Below, piece by piece: positions 11,081 to 20,542 of a DNA stretch of 64,000 nt (position 1 is its first letter; every line of letters begins with the position of its first letter). This DNA is from Knufia peltigerae (taxonomy: Eukaryota; Ascomycota; Eurotiomycetes; Chaetothyriales; Trichomeriaceae), in the NCBI GenBank assembly GCA_030247855.1, contig JAPDRN010000059.1:124001-188000 (forward strand), in the 5' to 3' direction. The position numbers and the translations under genes were made by a program. The notes under the pieces were generated by a model. The model was not told the origin of the DNA. It saw only the letters and a program-made list of their open reading frames with translations, and ran no database searches.

Positions 11081-11940
11081 GTTGAGGAAATAAAACAACT
11101 CGATGGAGGAAAGGAGGATATGGGTATAGATATCTCTCTTGATTTCGAAAACACCAATCTCAATGAATAAAACTAGAGTCAATCGTCGTACTCGCTATCT
11201 TGTGGTTGAGGAAAATGAATTCCAATGTCGATCTGGTTGATGTTATTGTGTTCCTCCTCGACCCGTCAAACACGTTAGCCACCGACCCTTTTATACACAT
11301 TGAGACCTACGCTCTTTTGTTTTCGTGCGTACGATACCTCTCCATTCTCGTCGATCGAATCTATTTTGAAGTCAGCATTTACAGCGACGGGACAATTGTT
11401 TGACATTGAGAGCGCCATTCCCAGCGTCAAGGCCCGCGTCGATGGTTGGATTGAAGAGTCAGAGTAGTGTGAGGACGGATAGATCGAGTGTTAACATGGA
11501 GATGTTTGGGCGCCTCATCGGAGGAACAATTGACCCGTCGGGGCCTTGAACGGCCACTTTACCCACAAATATAGCAAACGTGCGTTCCGATTGGCCACTC
11601 CGCTGCGACGCTCTCAAACACGAGGCTCTAGCACAGCCTTGCCTCGTGTCGGGAAACATAAAATGCTATGAGCACTCCATACAAGAACAACCTTGCATTC
11701 CAGAGCAAACATTATGGTCCATTCACGAGATCTACTTCAGTCGATCGATCCTGGCTCAGGTAGCCCTCATAGCTAGAGACAGTGGGGAAAGAACAAGTCA
11801 CTCGCAACTACGGAGTACGAGGCGTCGCTCGAGATTAAATGCTTTTCCGTTCGTCAAAATCCACCTCTGACCAAGACAATGATAGAGCTCTCCTAATAGT
11901 GTCCTCGCGTCCGACAACGATCTCGATCTCTTCGATGCTA
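11081..11940. other. intergenic, no gene recognised
   Basis: About 860 bases between the start of the Rossmann protein gene and the stop of the secreted six-exon gene, both on the minus strand. It contains one copy of the recurrent 9-mer TACGGAGTA at 11809-11817. Short frames on both strands have no protein character. Confidence 0.5.
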
Positions 11941-13350
11941 TTACCAGCCTCCAGGCTTCGTCGCACATACCATTCCTGAAGGAGTTGTCTTCACAGTGGA
12001 TGTAATCCTGGTTTTGGTTAGCTCACGACGTTCATCAGCATCTTCGCGAATTACATACGTAGCCACAACGGTACTAGTGGTCCAGGTTGTCACATAGACT
12101 CTGCTTGTTCGGGTACGAGTCGGCGTCGGTGCAGTGACAGTAATCGTGGTCCTGATGATACCAGAGTAGGCGGTCACCGCGGCGGGTGTGCTACCAATGT
12201 CAGTACCATACGATATCTTGGCCCCAGAAGTTTCACTTACATAGTGGAGCTTGATGTCACAGTGTTTGTAATGAATTCGGTGCTTGTTGGAGCAGTCACC
12301 GTCACATATGAAGATATCACATTAGTCGTCTGGAGAATCGTTGTTGTGCAGACATCTGAAAGTAGTTAGAAAACTCATGGGAGGTGCTCCACAAATCACT
12401 TGCCTGCTCCACGCTCAAAGAGCGAATTATCCCTTGGCTCAACCATTGCACGACTCCATTTGGGCCTATCTCGTCGTGGGGCGCCACGGAAGAAGCGTCC
12501 CCGAGGAGCAGGGTAACTTGTATTGGATGCAGCCGCAAGGGTTGCCTTGGTCGGGCGAATCGTGCAAGTCGGGTCCCTCTTTGCAACTTGTGGCTGACAC
12601 GAGACAGTGATCGTGGTAGCAGTGACTGTCGACGACCATGTTCTCGACGTACGAGTACGTGTTGATGTTGACGTCGAGTAAACGGTCACTTGTTTTGGTG
12701 TGGTCGTGATTGTTCTCACTGAGGTGCTGGACGGTACTGTAACAGTTGACGCTGACAATGTTATCAAGGATACGCTGGTGCTAGTGGTTGTAACAGTGGC
12801 TGATGGGGTATTCGTGACAGTATATGTGGCAGTGGGTGTCGATGTGATAGTGACGGGCGGGCCGGCAACGATCTGAAAGGTACGCATCCAAGCAAAGGTC
12901 AGTCCTTCCATGACCACCATCCAGTTTCCAGAAAACATATTGTTCTTGGTGACCTGGTTGCCAGCCACGTTGCTACTTGTGTCAGTGCCAGCATAGAAGG
13001 ACTTCAAAAGATAGCTCATACCAAGTGGATTTCATATCAACATCATCTGGCATTGTTGGAACATCGGAACAGAAGTACTCATCTCCATTAGGATCGATGA
13101 GAATCGGGGTGATGTCTCCCTGACTGTCACTTGGTTGGCAGCCTCGTTGCGATCAGCATGATTAGGTATATCGAAAGTCACTAGACTTACCTTCGAAATC
13201 TGACAAGAACGAGAAAAAGTCTGTAGAGGTGGTATTGATGCAATAGGGCCCTCCTCCATCAACATAGTCAACTCCATACGAATAGCATTCTGCAACAGCT
13301 CCTCGCAACACCGTCAAAACAATTAAAGCAGAAGGGACAAAGGAATGCAT
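11941..13350 (-). CDS. secreted Thr/Ser-rich fungal surface protein, unknown function
   Basis: Predicted 388-residue secreted protein from six exons: 13350-13191, 13142-13022, 12975-12404, 12355-12241, 12190-12059 and 12007-11941, with introns of 46-51 bases. It opens with a signal peptide (MHSFVPSALIVLTVLRGAVA). A Cys-containing N-terminal domain follows, with CYSYGVDYVDGGGPYCI, a spliced FEGC, ILIDPNGDEYFC, a spliced STC, and SGNWMVVMEGLTFAWMRTF; this pattern resembles a family of predicted secreted proteins in filamentous ascomycetes that I cannot name. From ~residue 150 it is Thr/Val/Ser-rich (TITSTPTATYTVTNT), likely O-glycosylated, with TRTRTSR twice. Dibasic KR/RR sites (AKRD, APRRD) could be Kex2 targets. 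Intron 3 is GC-AG. The last intron is 51 bases and in frame. It ends KPGGW with no GPI signal seen. Confidence 0.75.
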
Positions 13351-14529
13351 GTTGTCAGTTGGACATGAAAGAGTGTTGGGAGATATTACAAGTTGTGGGT
13401 GACATGGACAACATATATCAAAATCGGCCGGACACCAACCCAAGGTCTCGACCTTGTCACTTCCGTAATGCCCTTACCTGCGCCATGGAGCAGATGTCAA
13501 TACCCTGATGAAACCAGGTAAGACAAGGATGAAAGCCACCTGGCCGAGGGTACCGAGACATGAAAGCACATGGCGGTGTGATCGCAAGCAGAGAATGCAA
13601 GGAGCAACTTCCAGCTGTGGTGGATGGGTTTGTCTCAGGCGAAGGCGGCAGTCGCAATTTCTCTCGGTCCCAGAGAGCGCATTTGACCAAGAGCATCGCA
13701 ATCCTTACCTTGCAATGTTCGCTGCATCTTGATTTCCTGGAAGCAAATGTCAAAGCTGTGTAACTGACCGTGGCGGGTCGAGAGCAAAGAGGTGGAGGTT
13801 GGCATTTGAGTAACAAGGTGTGAATACCGACAAGTTGTCAATCCAAGGGCCAGTCCAAGGGCCACTACAAGGGATCCAGACGACTGGATTACACAAGGCA
13901 AGGAGATGCAAGGCGGAGTCGTCCAATATCGCAAACACAACTGGGGATGGGAAGGGGAGAATCAGCAACAATGGCCATTGTAAGGGGCTATTGTACTGTT
14001 GTCCAATACTCGCCAAGATGGGACTAAATATTTTGAGCGACATCAAACCATCCCTGGTCGTGTCTTCTTCGCCTTCTCGACCACCATGCCATGCATCAAC
14101 CCGGATATGCCTCTAGGAACAGTCTCAATATTTACCGCCGTATTTCAGATGAAGCCCGCCAAGTATGCAGCAAAGGAAATTGCCACGAGTGTCCTGTCTC
14201 GGCCACTTCCTACCCTTCCATCGCCACCATTTCGTTTTCGCCGGCAAAGACTTCAACGACTCGATGATAATCCCTTGTCATCATTTTGAGAAACATATTC
14301 ATCCCTTAGTTGTATGACGGCGTGATGCACCCAGAAACGAGGCTGTGAGACATCCTAAAGTACGTGTACCACGCGAGCAAGGCATGGCAAATTTGCCCCC
14401 TTACATATCAGTTCGAGATGCAAGTCTAGACTGGGTGGTGCTCAGAATGATATCAAGGCGAGTTTCCTGTCGAAAGGGTCGTGATGTGACCAAAGCCTTC
14501 TCTTGATTGTCTCTCTTTCCCAGCACATA
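13351..14529. other. intergenic between divergent secreted-protein genes
   Basis: About 1.18 kb between the divergent starts of the secreted Thr-rich protein (-) and the laccase (+), so it holds both promoters. A 12-bp direct tandem (TCCAAGGGCCAG/TCCAAGGGCCAC) sits at 13842-13865. Frames of ~100-119 codons on both strands have no start context, domain or splice structure and are not called. Confidence 0.5.
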
Positions 14530-16362
14530 ATGGCTCCGACCAAGTCACTCGCTATGCTTCTCTTTCTGTCACTCTCTTCATTTTTATTCTGCCACTCTCT
14601 TGCTGCCTTTATCCCAACTGCTGAACTTGTTCAACTCTCCCCGCGTGATCTTGGTCCCAGGCAGGCATCAACAAGTAGTAGTAGCTCAGCTACGACTACC
14701 AAGAAAGCTGACGCTCAATGCACGAATGGGCCGTTCACCCGTCAATGCTGGGGGAATGGTTTCAGCATCGCCACCAACTACGACAGTACATGGCCGAATA
14801 CTCGCCACACTGAGTATTATGATCTCGAGATCACAAACACTACCATGTCCCCCGATGGGGTCCCCAGGATCGTCTACGCGATCAACAACCAATATCCTGG
14901 GCCAACAATCCGGGCAAAATGGGGTGACACCTTGCAGATCAGGGTGAAGAACAGCCTCACCACCAACGGCACCAGCATCCACTGGCACGGCGTACGACAG
15001 TGGTACTCTAACCAGATGGACGGCACCAATGGTGTAACCGAGTGTCCTCTTGCGCCAGGACAAACTCGCACATACACCTTTTTGTGCACACAGTTCGGCA
15101 CGACATGGTTTCATAGTCACTATTCCGACCAGTACTCGGACGGTGTAGTCGGTACCATCATCATCGATGGTCCTACCACATCGAACTACGACGTCGATCT
15201 CGGCGCCTTCCCAATCACCGATTGGTATTACCGACCTGCTTTCGAGATTGCGCCGCTCGTCCAGCATGCCGTCATCCGTGGCCCACCCCCGGGCGACAAC
15301 ATCCTCATCAACGGCACCAACGTCAAGGTCAATGGCACGGTCGGTAAGTACAGCCGCACTACCCTGACCAAAGGCAAAAAGTACAAACTCCGCCTCATCA
15401 ACACTTCGACAAACGACAACTTCAAAGTCGGCCTCGACGGACACAGCTTCACGGCGGTGACTGCAGACTTTGTCCCCATCAAGCCGTTCGTCACGAATTG
15501 GCTGTTTCTGGCAATCGGCCAGCGCTACGACGTTATCATCGAGGCTAACCAGCCCGTCGACAGCTACTGGTTCCACGTCGTTCCCCAAGCCGGTTGCAGC
15601 AACAACCTGAACAAGAACGCCCTCGCCATTTTCAGTTATGCCGGCGCCACGTCGACGACACCCCCCAACGCCACACGTTCCAACGCACCCCCCGGTGCCC
15701 CCGACTGCAACGACCCGAACAAGAGCCTCGTCCCGTACGTCAAGCTCGACGTGCCGGACAACTACACCATCCCGCAGTCCTCGCACCTCGACGTCGGCTT
15801 CGCCATCGTTCAAGACGCCGCCCAGCAGACGCAGGTCCAGTGGAACCTGAACTTCAACGCCATCAACGTCCCCTGGGGCGACCCCACGCTGCAGTACGTG
15901 CTCGACAACAACACCAACTTCCCGGCCAGCATGAACCTGATCAGCCTGCCCAACGCCAACACCTGGAGCTACTGGGTCATCCAGGCTCTGCAGACCCAGG
16001 CCCCTCCCCAGCCGCACCCGATCCACCTGCACGGCCACGACTTTTACGTCCTCGGCGCCGACTCGGGCGTCTACAACAACTCCCAAACCCTCAACTACAA
16101 GAACCCGCCGAGGCGCGACGTGGCCATGTTGCCGGCGAACGGCTACCTCGTCCTCGCCTTCATCACCGACAATCCGGGCGCCTGGCTGATGCACTGTCAC
16201 ATCGCCTTCCACGTCAGTCTGGGTTTTGGCGCCCAATTCCTGGAACAGCCCGATTACATCCGTAGCAAGTTGCCCATCGGACAAGACTGGCACAACGAGT
16301 GCACCAGCTGGAACAAGTACTATGCTACCGCGCAATACCAACAGGAAGACTCTGGTTTGTAA
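14530..16362 (+). CDS. ascomycete laccase (multicopper oxidase)
   Basis: Predicted 610-residue single-exon secreted laccase (p-diphenol:O2 oxidoreductase). The N terminus is a signal peptide (MLLFLSLSSFLFCHSLAAFIP within the first ~30 residues), then a propeptide-like QLSPRDLGPR. All four copper signatures are present: L1 HWHGVRQW (His151), L2 WFHSHYSDQYSDG, L3 HPIHLHGHDFYVLG and L4 HCHIAFHVSLGF (type-1 copper Cys556). The position ten residues after that Cys, beside the type-1 copper, is Phe566 rather than the Leu common in ascomycete laccases; Phe is associated with higher redox potential in basidiomycete enzymes. The C terminus ends DSGL, the conserved plug of ascomycete laccases that enters the oxygen channel. 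Several N-glycosylation sequons occur. The ATG at 14530 directly precedes the signal peptide. Substrates could be phenols, melanin precursors or lignin fragments. Confidence 0.96.
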   Translation: MAPTKSLAMLLFLSLSSFLFCHSLAAFIPTAELVQLSPRDLGPRQASTSSSSSATTTKKADAQCTNGPFTRQCWGNGFSIATNYDSTWPNTRHTEYYDLEITNTTMSPDGVPRIVYAINNQYPGPTIRAKWGDTLQIRVKNSLTTNGTSIHWHGVRQWYSNQMDGTNGVTECPLAPGQTRTYTFLCTQFGTTWFHSHYSDQYSDGVVGTIIIDGPTTSNYDVDLGAFPITDWYYRPAFEIAPLVQHAVIRGPPPGDNILINGTNVKVNGTVGKYSRTTLTKGKKYKLRLINTSTNDNFKVGLDGHSFTAVTADFVPIKPFVTNWLFLAIGQRYDVIIEANQPVDSYWFHVVPQAGCSNNLNKNALAIFSYAGATSTTPPNATRSNAPPGAPDCNDPNKSLVPYVKLDVPDNYTIPQSSHLDVGFAIVQDAAQQTQVQWNLNFNAINVPWGDPTLQYVLDNNTNFPASMNLISLPNANTWSYWVIQALQTQAPPQPHPIHLHGHDFYVLGADSGVYNNSQTLNYKNPPRRDVAMLPANGYLVLAFITDNPGAWLMHCHIAFHVSLGFGAQFLEQPDYIRSKLPIGQDWHNECTSWNKYYATAQYQQEDSGL

Positions 16363-16850
16363 GTTTACAGAGCTTTCAAAAAGAAAGCAAGGAGAAAGAA
16401 AATGTAGGGTATTTGTTGGGAGAACCATGGAATCATAGAAGGGGAAAGTGTTTGATGTTCAAGGCAAAAGAAATCATGTACTCGTACAGTGGGGTTTCGG
16501 TGCCAGTTCACTTCTGTAGCACGCAATACAGCCTAGCTTTGCTCTGTCACCATGTGGTGTCCTTCCTACTCCAAGTCGAAGCACTGTCTGAATCGAAACG
16601 AGAGATGAAGTCTGCAGGCACGAAATAAGGTAAGTGTAGGTGCGATGGCAATGCCAGTGTAGAATGTGTTTTTGTTTTTGGAACAATTCTTGTCGGATCT
16701 AAATCACTATACACAAATTCCCCAAGTCCCAAGTCCATGAGGATTGAAAGATGAGGGGTTTTCTTGCTGGTCGAAAAGCCCTTGCTACCGCACGCCATCT
16801 TTTTCTTCTTCTTTGTTTGACATAGCATTTGGAAAGGAAACCACTTCTTC
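16363..16850. other. convergent 3' region of laccase and ATP7
   Basis: The 488 bases lie between the stops of the laccase (+) and ATP synthase subunit d (-). Long minus-strand frames extending into it are continuations of ATP7 coding sequence through its last intron. No gene is recognised. Confidence 0.5.
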
Positions 16851-17579
16851 TTACAGCACCGACAAGTTGGGGAATTTCTCCTGTAAAAACCAAGAAGGGT
16901 CGTTAGCAACGGTATCTTTGCGAGGGGATGCCATCCCCCATTTCCGATCACAAGAAGAAGACGTACCAAGTATCCAGGAGGCATCCATCGTCCCTTCTTG
17001 ACCAAACGGGCCGTGTACTCGTCGATTTCGGGGGCGGCGGCGGTGATCTCGTCGACGGTGAGCTCCTCCCAGGGTCTCGCGCCCTCGATGTCGTTCAGGG
17101 CCTTCTCCAGGCTCTTCAGCTCGACCTCGACCTTGGACTTTGTCTCCTCGGCGTTCTTGATGGCGACCTGCTCGAAGCTCTCGATGGCCTTGATCTGCTT
17201 GCTCACGTCGTAGGTTTTGGGCTGGAACGACTTGAAGTGCTGCTCGATCTCGTCGATGACGGCCGTGTTCGCGAGCACGCTGCGGTAGTGGCCGAAGTCG
17301 ACCGTCGTGGGTTGCTCCGACAAGACCTGCACCCGGCGTCGGGCGTCGTCGTTTCGCTTCTTGAAGTTGGCCAGGGCCGTCGCCGTGCTGCCTCGGAGGC
17401 CGAGTTGGGTGCCGACCTTGCTCCAGTCGAGCTTGGAAACTGCGCGGGACTAAGATGACGGAGAAGAAACAATCGTCAGTGATTCACTCCGAAAGAGAGG
17501 GGGGTCGAGAGGTCGATTTCGCATGGTCTGGAGCTAGATCAGACATTGCAAGAGCTTCGGGACTTACTGAAGCGGCCAT
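16851..17579 (-). CDS. ATP7: mitochondrial F1Fo-ATP synthase subunit d
   Basis: Predicted 174-residue subunit d of the ATP synthase peripheral stalk, matrix side of the inner mitochondrial membrane. Three exons: a 12-base first exon (17579-17568, MAAS), 17449-16967, and a 30-base last exon (16880-16851, EKFPNLSVL). Introns are 118 and 86 bases with GTAAGT and GTACGT donors. Family features are SKLDWSKVGTQLGLRG near the N terminus, ALANFKKRNDDARRR, PTTVDFGHYRSVL, the coiled-coil-forming KAIESFEQVAIKNAEETKSK, ARPWEELTVDEI and the conserved C-terminal KGRWMPPGYLEKFPNL, which exists only after splicing. Length matches the yeast protein (174). The tiny first exon makes this gene easy to mis-annotate. 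Confidence 0.93.
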
Positions 17580-17976
17580 TTTGGCGGTGTGGTGGTGGTT
17601 GTGGTGGAGGGGAGAGTTGGTCGGTACAGCTTTTCTCAAAGTGATGTTTGAAGGTTCCGGGCTTCGTTCTCGTCCCTGAACTCGGCTAAGATGCCTCATA
17701 CAGCATCATAATCACGTGATGGGATTCCCCTCGAGCGTTCGGCCCAGGCAATGTCTGGACGGAATACGTGAATGCAAGCATTAGATATACGTCCCAGAAA
17801 AATAAATGGCAAGACAAGCATAGTTGTATTTTCAGCTCATCTAGAAGCATAACTCAATCATGCCAAGTTCAGTGCACTGACAGTGCAACAAGATAGACAA
17901 GACCGTCGCCCCCAACTCTGGATCACTTGCATCCTGAGACTTCAGGTCCCAATCCCGAACTTTTTAATACTTTTGA
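17580..17976. other. spacer between ATP7 start and EGD2 stop
   Basis: The 397 bases hold the ATP7 promoter and leader and the 3' UTR of the NAC alpha gene; both are transcribed leftwards. No further gene is seen. Confidence 0.5.
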
Positions 17977-18742
17977 TCATACGCTTAGCGCCATGATGGA
18001 GTTGACTATATCATTGCCATTCTCCTTGAGTGCTTTGACGGCCTTCTTTCGCGACACGGAGGCTTGCGTCATGACGAGTTCAATGTCCTTGGCTTCAAGC
18101 CCACTGTCATCAACCTCCTCGTCATCGTCTTCCTCCTCGTCGGCCTTCTTCTCAGGCTCCTTGCCCTTGCCGTTCTCGTGCGAGTGGTCGTGACCGGCGT
18201 GCTCGGCGTTGGCCGCTTCGGCAGCGGCAAGCTGTTGAGCAGCGGCAGCTTGTGACTGGGAGTTGAGGTCTTCAATCTTGGCTTCACCGAAGATGCTATA
18301 GTGTGTTAGATGCCGGTGGCGTGAACATATGAGGGCAAGCTTACATCCATGTGTTGCTGGTCGGTGAGCGGTAGACGTCAGGGTTGGAGATCACGAAGAG
18401 AACCTGAGAAGCATCGGGTCAGTCATTGCTCTCATGATATGTGCAGCAACTCCCCGCAGAATCGAAGCGGGAGAGAATGCGTCCATGGCAACTTACCCCC
18501 TTTGGTCTTCTCAAGGTAACACGGGTAATGCCTGGAACGTGCTTCAAGCCCAGCTTGCCAATGGCCTTGCGCGCCTTCTTCTCGTTTCGGCTGTGGACTG
18601 CGACAGCAGATCCAGCTGGGATGGAGGCTTCACCTTCTCCAGCACCTTCGGCTTCGGACTCGGATGAGCTGGACGCATCTTCGGCCTGGGTGTTCTTGGT
18701 GGGTTCCTCGTCGGGAAGCTCTTCTATTCTTGGGTTCGACAT
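17977..18742 (-). CDS. EGD2: nascent polypeptide-associated complex subunit alpha
   Basis: Predicted 207-residue NAC alpha, the ribosome-bound chaperone subunit that pairs with NAC beta at the tunnel exit and controls targeting of nascent chains. Three exons (18742-18497, 18403-18345, 18295-17977) with introns of 93 and 49 bases. An acidic Ser/Glu-rich N terminus (EDASSSSESEAEGAGEGE) is followed by the NAC domain (RNEKKARKAIGKLGLKHVPG, then ITRVTLRRPKG spliced to VLFVISNPDVYRSPTSNTW and IIFGEAKIEDLNSQ). A linker rich in Ala, His and Lys/Glu follows, then the C-terminal UBA domain (DDSGLEAKDIELVMTQASVS to NGNDIVNSIMALSV). Length and domain order are those of fungal Egd2. Confidence 0.96.
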
Positions 18743-19948
18743 GATGGAGGTTGAGGTGGTCTGGGATGTAGGAAGCGAAGTGAAGCCTGCGGCAGAGCTT
18801 TGGTTAGCTAAATCAGGAAACGAGGTCGGGATATCGTGTCTACAGTCTCGCAAGCAGAACTCGGAAAATTTTCAATCCAGTAGTCTGTGCAATGGCTGAG
18901 TCACTACAGGGAGCCTCACAGTTGTCTCTAGGTGCAGGGTATTGTCAAATCGGATTTTGTGTGCCAGTCGTGATGAAGCTGTATTCGATGTGCACCGCTT
19001 CGATGATCGAATCCTTGGCGGTGTGATTCTAGCGTGAGGGGTCGGAGACACTTATTTCCGACCGCTACATTTGCTTACATACTTTTACGTATTTATAGCG
19101 GCCAGCCTCTTGTACGGAGTATATGGAATGAGATGAAGGATTGGTTGGCTCGCAACTATCCAGGAGAGCGTGAGGTTCCATATGAGACACTCCGCCAACG
19201 CATTATAGAGGCCTGGCATGCTATAGATGGGAGTAACCTGTTCCAATCGGCTGTCGATAGCAACACGCCTCCGTAGTTAGTCGATTGATTCTCCTCGCGC
19301 CGCTACAACCACAGTGGTATCATAGCACGTGACCCGAGTTCTTCCTCTTTCCAGAGGCGCTCGATGTCCCGGGCTATTCGGAAGGATATTCAGACTTTGA
19401 CTGCATGACGAGAATACGACATACAGATTATCGCATTTTAACGATTGAAGTGTTCATGGACATCCTCGAGGATACCCAAGCGGCAGATCTAAGAACGAAA
19501 ACCGCTAGTTGACCAAACAAGTATGCGGAAGGTGTCTTAGGAACATGAAGAGAGAACAAACAACTCAGCAGGCGAAGGGGGCCTGAGAATAGCAGCAACG
19601 AAGAGCATGGGATATGTTCTGTAGAAACATTTGGAGTAAAGAGTTACGTCTGATTGAATCTGTAAAAAGCTTTTTAAGCGCAAGCCTCGAAACACAGACG
19701 TCTCCATAGAACGATGCCCTGCTTACGGAGGATCGTGTCAATTCTTGGTTTTCGAGTTTCATGAATTTATTGGATCATGCTCTGGTAGATGCTCGCGCGG
19801 GCGAAATAGCAGAATAGCCACAGCCACGAACGATCCTTGCCACCCCCATCACTGAGGTCTTTTTATCGACATGCCCACAGCCCGCATGCCTTTTGTGTTG
19901 TTATTTGAACCGGTTGAATTTTCATATGACGCCGAAACAATTCCTGGT
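18743..19948. other. intergenic region carrying a transposase relic
   Basis: About 1.2 kb between the EGD2 start and the eL14 stop. It presumably holds the EGD2 promoter. A decayed transposase fragment at about 19100-19276 is listed separately; no terminal repeats could be matched to it. The rest shows nothing recognisable. Confidence 0.55.
19100..19276 (+). pseudogene. relic of a Tc1/mariner-type DDE transposase, C-terminal end
   Basis: One frame reads PLVRSIWNEMKDWLARNYPG, then EVPYETLRQRIIEAWHAIDG and LFQSAVDSNTPP before a stop at 19276. This matches the end of Tc1/mariner/pogo-like transposases, where the catalytic block (D-NPIE-W) is followed by MKxWI..NYP, a DLR..V.EAW helix and a LI.SMP.R motif. 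Only ~55 residues are left: there is no catalytic Asp, no upstream homology and no continuation beyond the stop, so it is a dead fragment. The recurrent 9-mer TACGGAGTA (19113-19121) overlaps the point where the similarity begins. Confidence 0.65.
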
Positions 19949-20542
19949 TTATGCCTTCGCCGTCGCCCGAACTCTAGCTTGCGCCTTCAGTGTCTCGAAT
20001 CGTTGCTATTCATCCTGATCGTCAGCCGGAGTCACTCCTTGTCAAGTCAAGACCAAAGTCAAAGTACGCGAGCGACTTCTGGTTGACAACTGGATAAGTC
20101 TTACCTGCTTCTTCAGTCTCATGACCTTGAATCGTTCAAAGTCTGTCAGGTTCTTCCTTCGGTCTGCTTGCTCTCTCTTCTTCGCCCACGACGACTCGGA
20201 CCACTTTTTGTCAACCTCCTGCTTCTCCCACACCTTCTTGACGGCACCAGTACCGGCAGCTTTCGGGATAGAGATCACCCAAGGGGTCAGAGTGACTGTG
20301 CTGGTGTAAACGGCTTGTCGGGGGACGACGGCGTCTTCTTTCGTTGAGGGACCATCAACCAGGACCTGAAGATTAGGGTCAGCGAATACTCTTCACCGAA
20401 GACTTTTGAAACATACTCTTCCAGCATCGATGATCTCAACGATGGCAGCCAACTTGCCGGCGAAGGGTCCCTGTCGGATGGTGACAATACGTCCGACCTC
20501 GACCAACTTCCACCCGGCCGCCTTGATATCAACGTTCGACAT
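19949..20542 (-). CDS. RPL14: 60S ribosomal protein eL14
   Basis: Predicted 147-residue large-subunit protein eL14. Three exons: 20542-20417, 20365-20105 and 20005-19949, with introns of 51 and 99 bases. The N-terminal KOW-like SH3 barrel reads GWKLVEVGRIVTIRQGPFAG, then LAAIVEIIDAGRVLVDGP across the first junction. The basic helical C terminus follows (KKVWEKQEVDKKWSESSWAK, RRKNLTDFERFKVMRLKKQ, then QRFETLKAQARVRATAKA from the last exon). The terminal exon was placed on frame and on its Arg/Ala/Lys composition, which is usual for fungal eL14 tails. Confidence 0.93.

Noticed and set aside
14686..16428. A 580-codon open frame antisense to the laccase
   Set aside because: It mirrors the laccase coding frame; strong C/G preference at third positions removes stops on the opposite strand. 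The product has no domain, signal or plausible start context.
20006..20104. Possible C/D snoRNA in the 99-base second intron of eL14
   Set aside because: A CTGA is present but no RTGATGA C box stands at the expected spacing with terminal pairing. EGD2 and ATP7 introns were checked with the same result.
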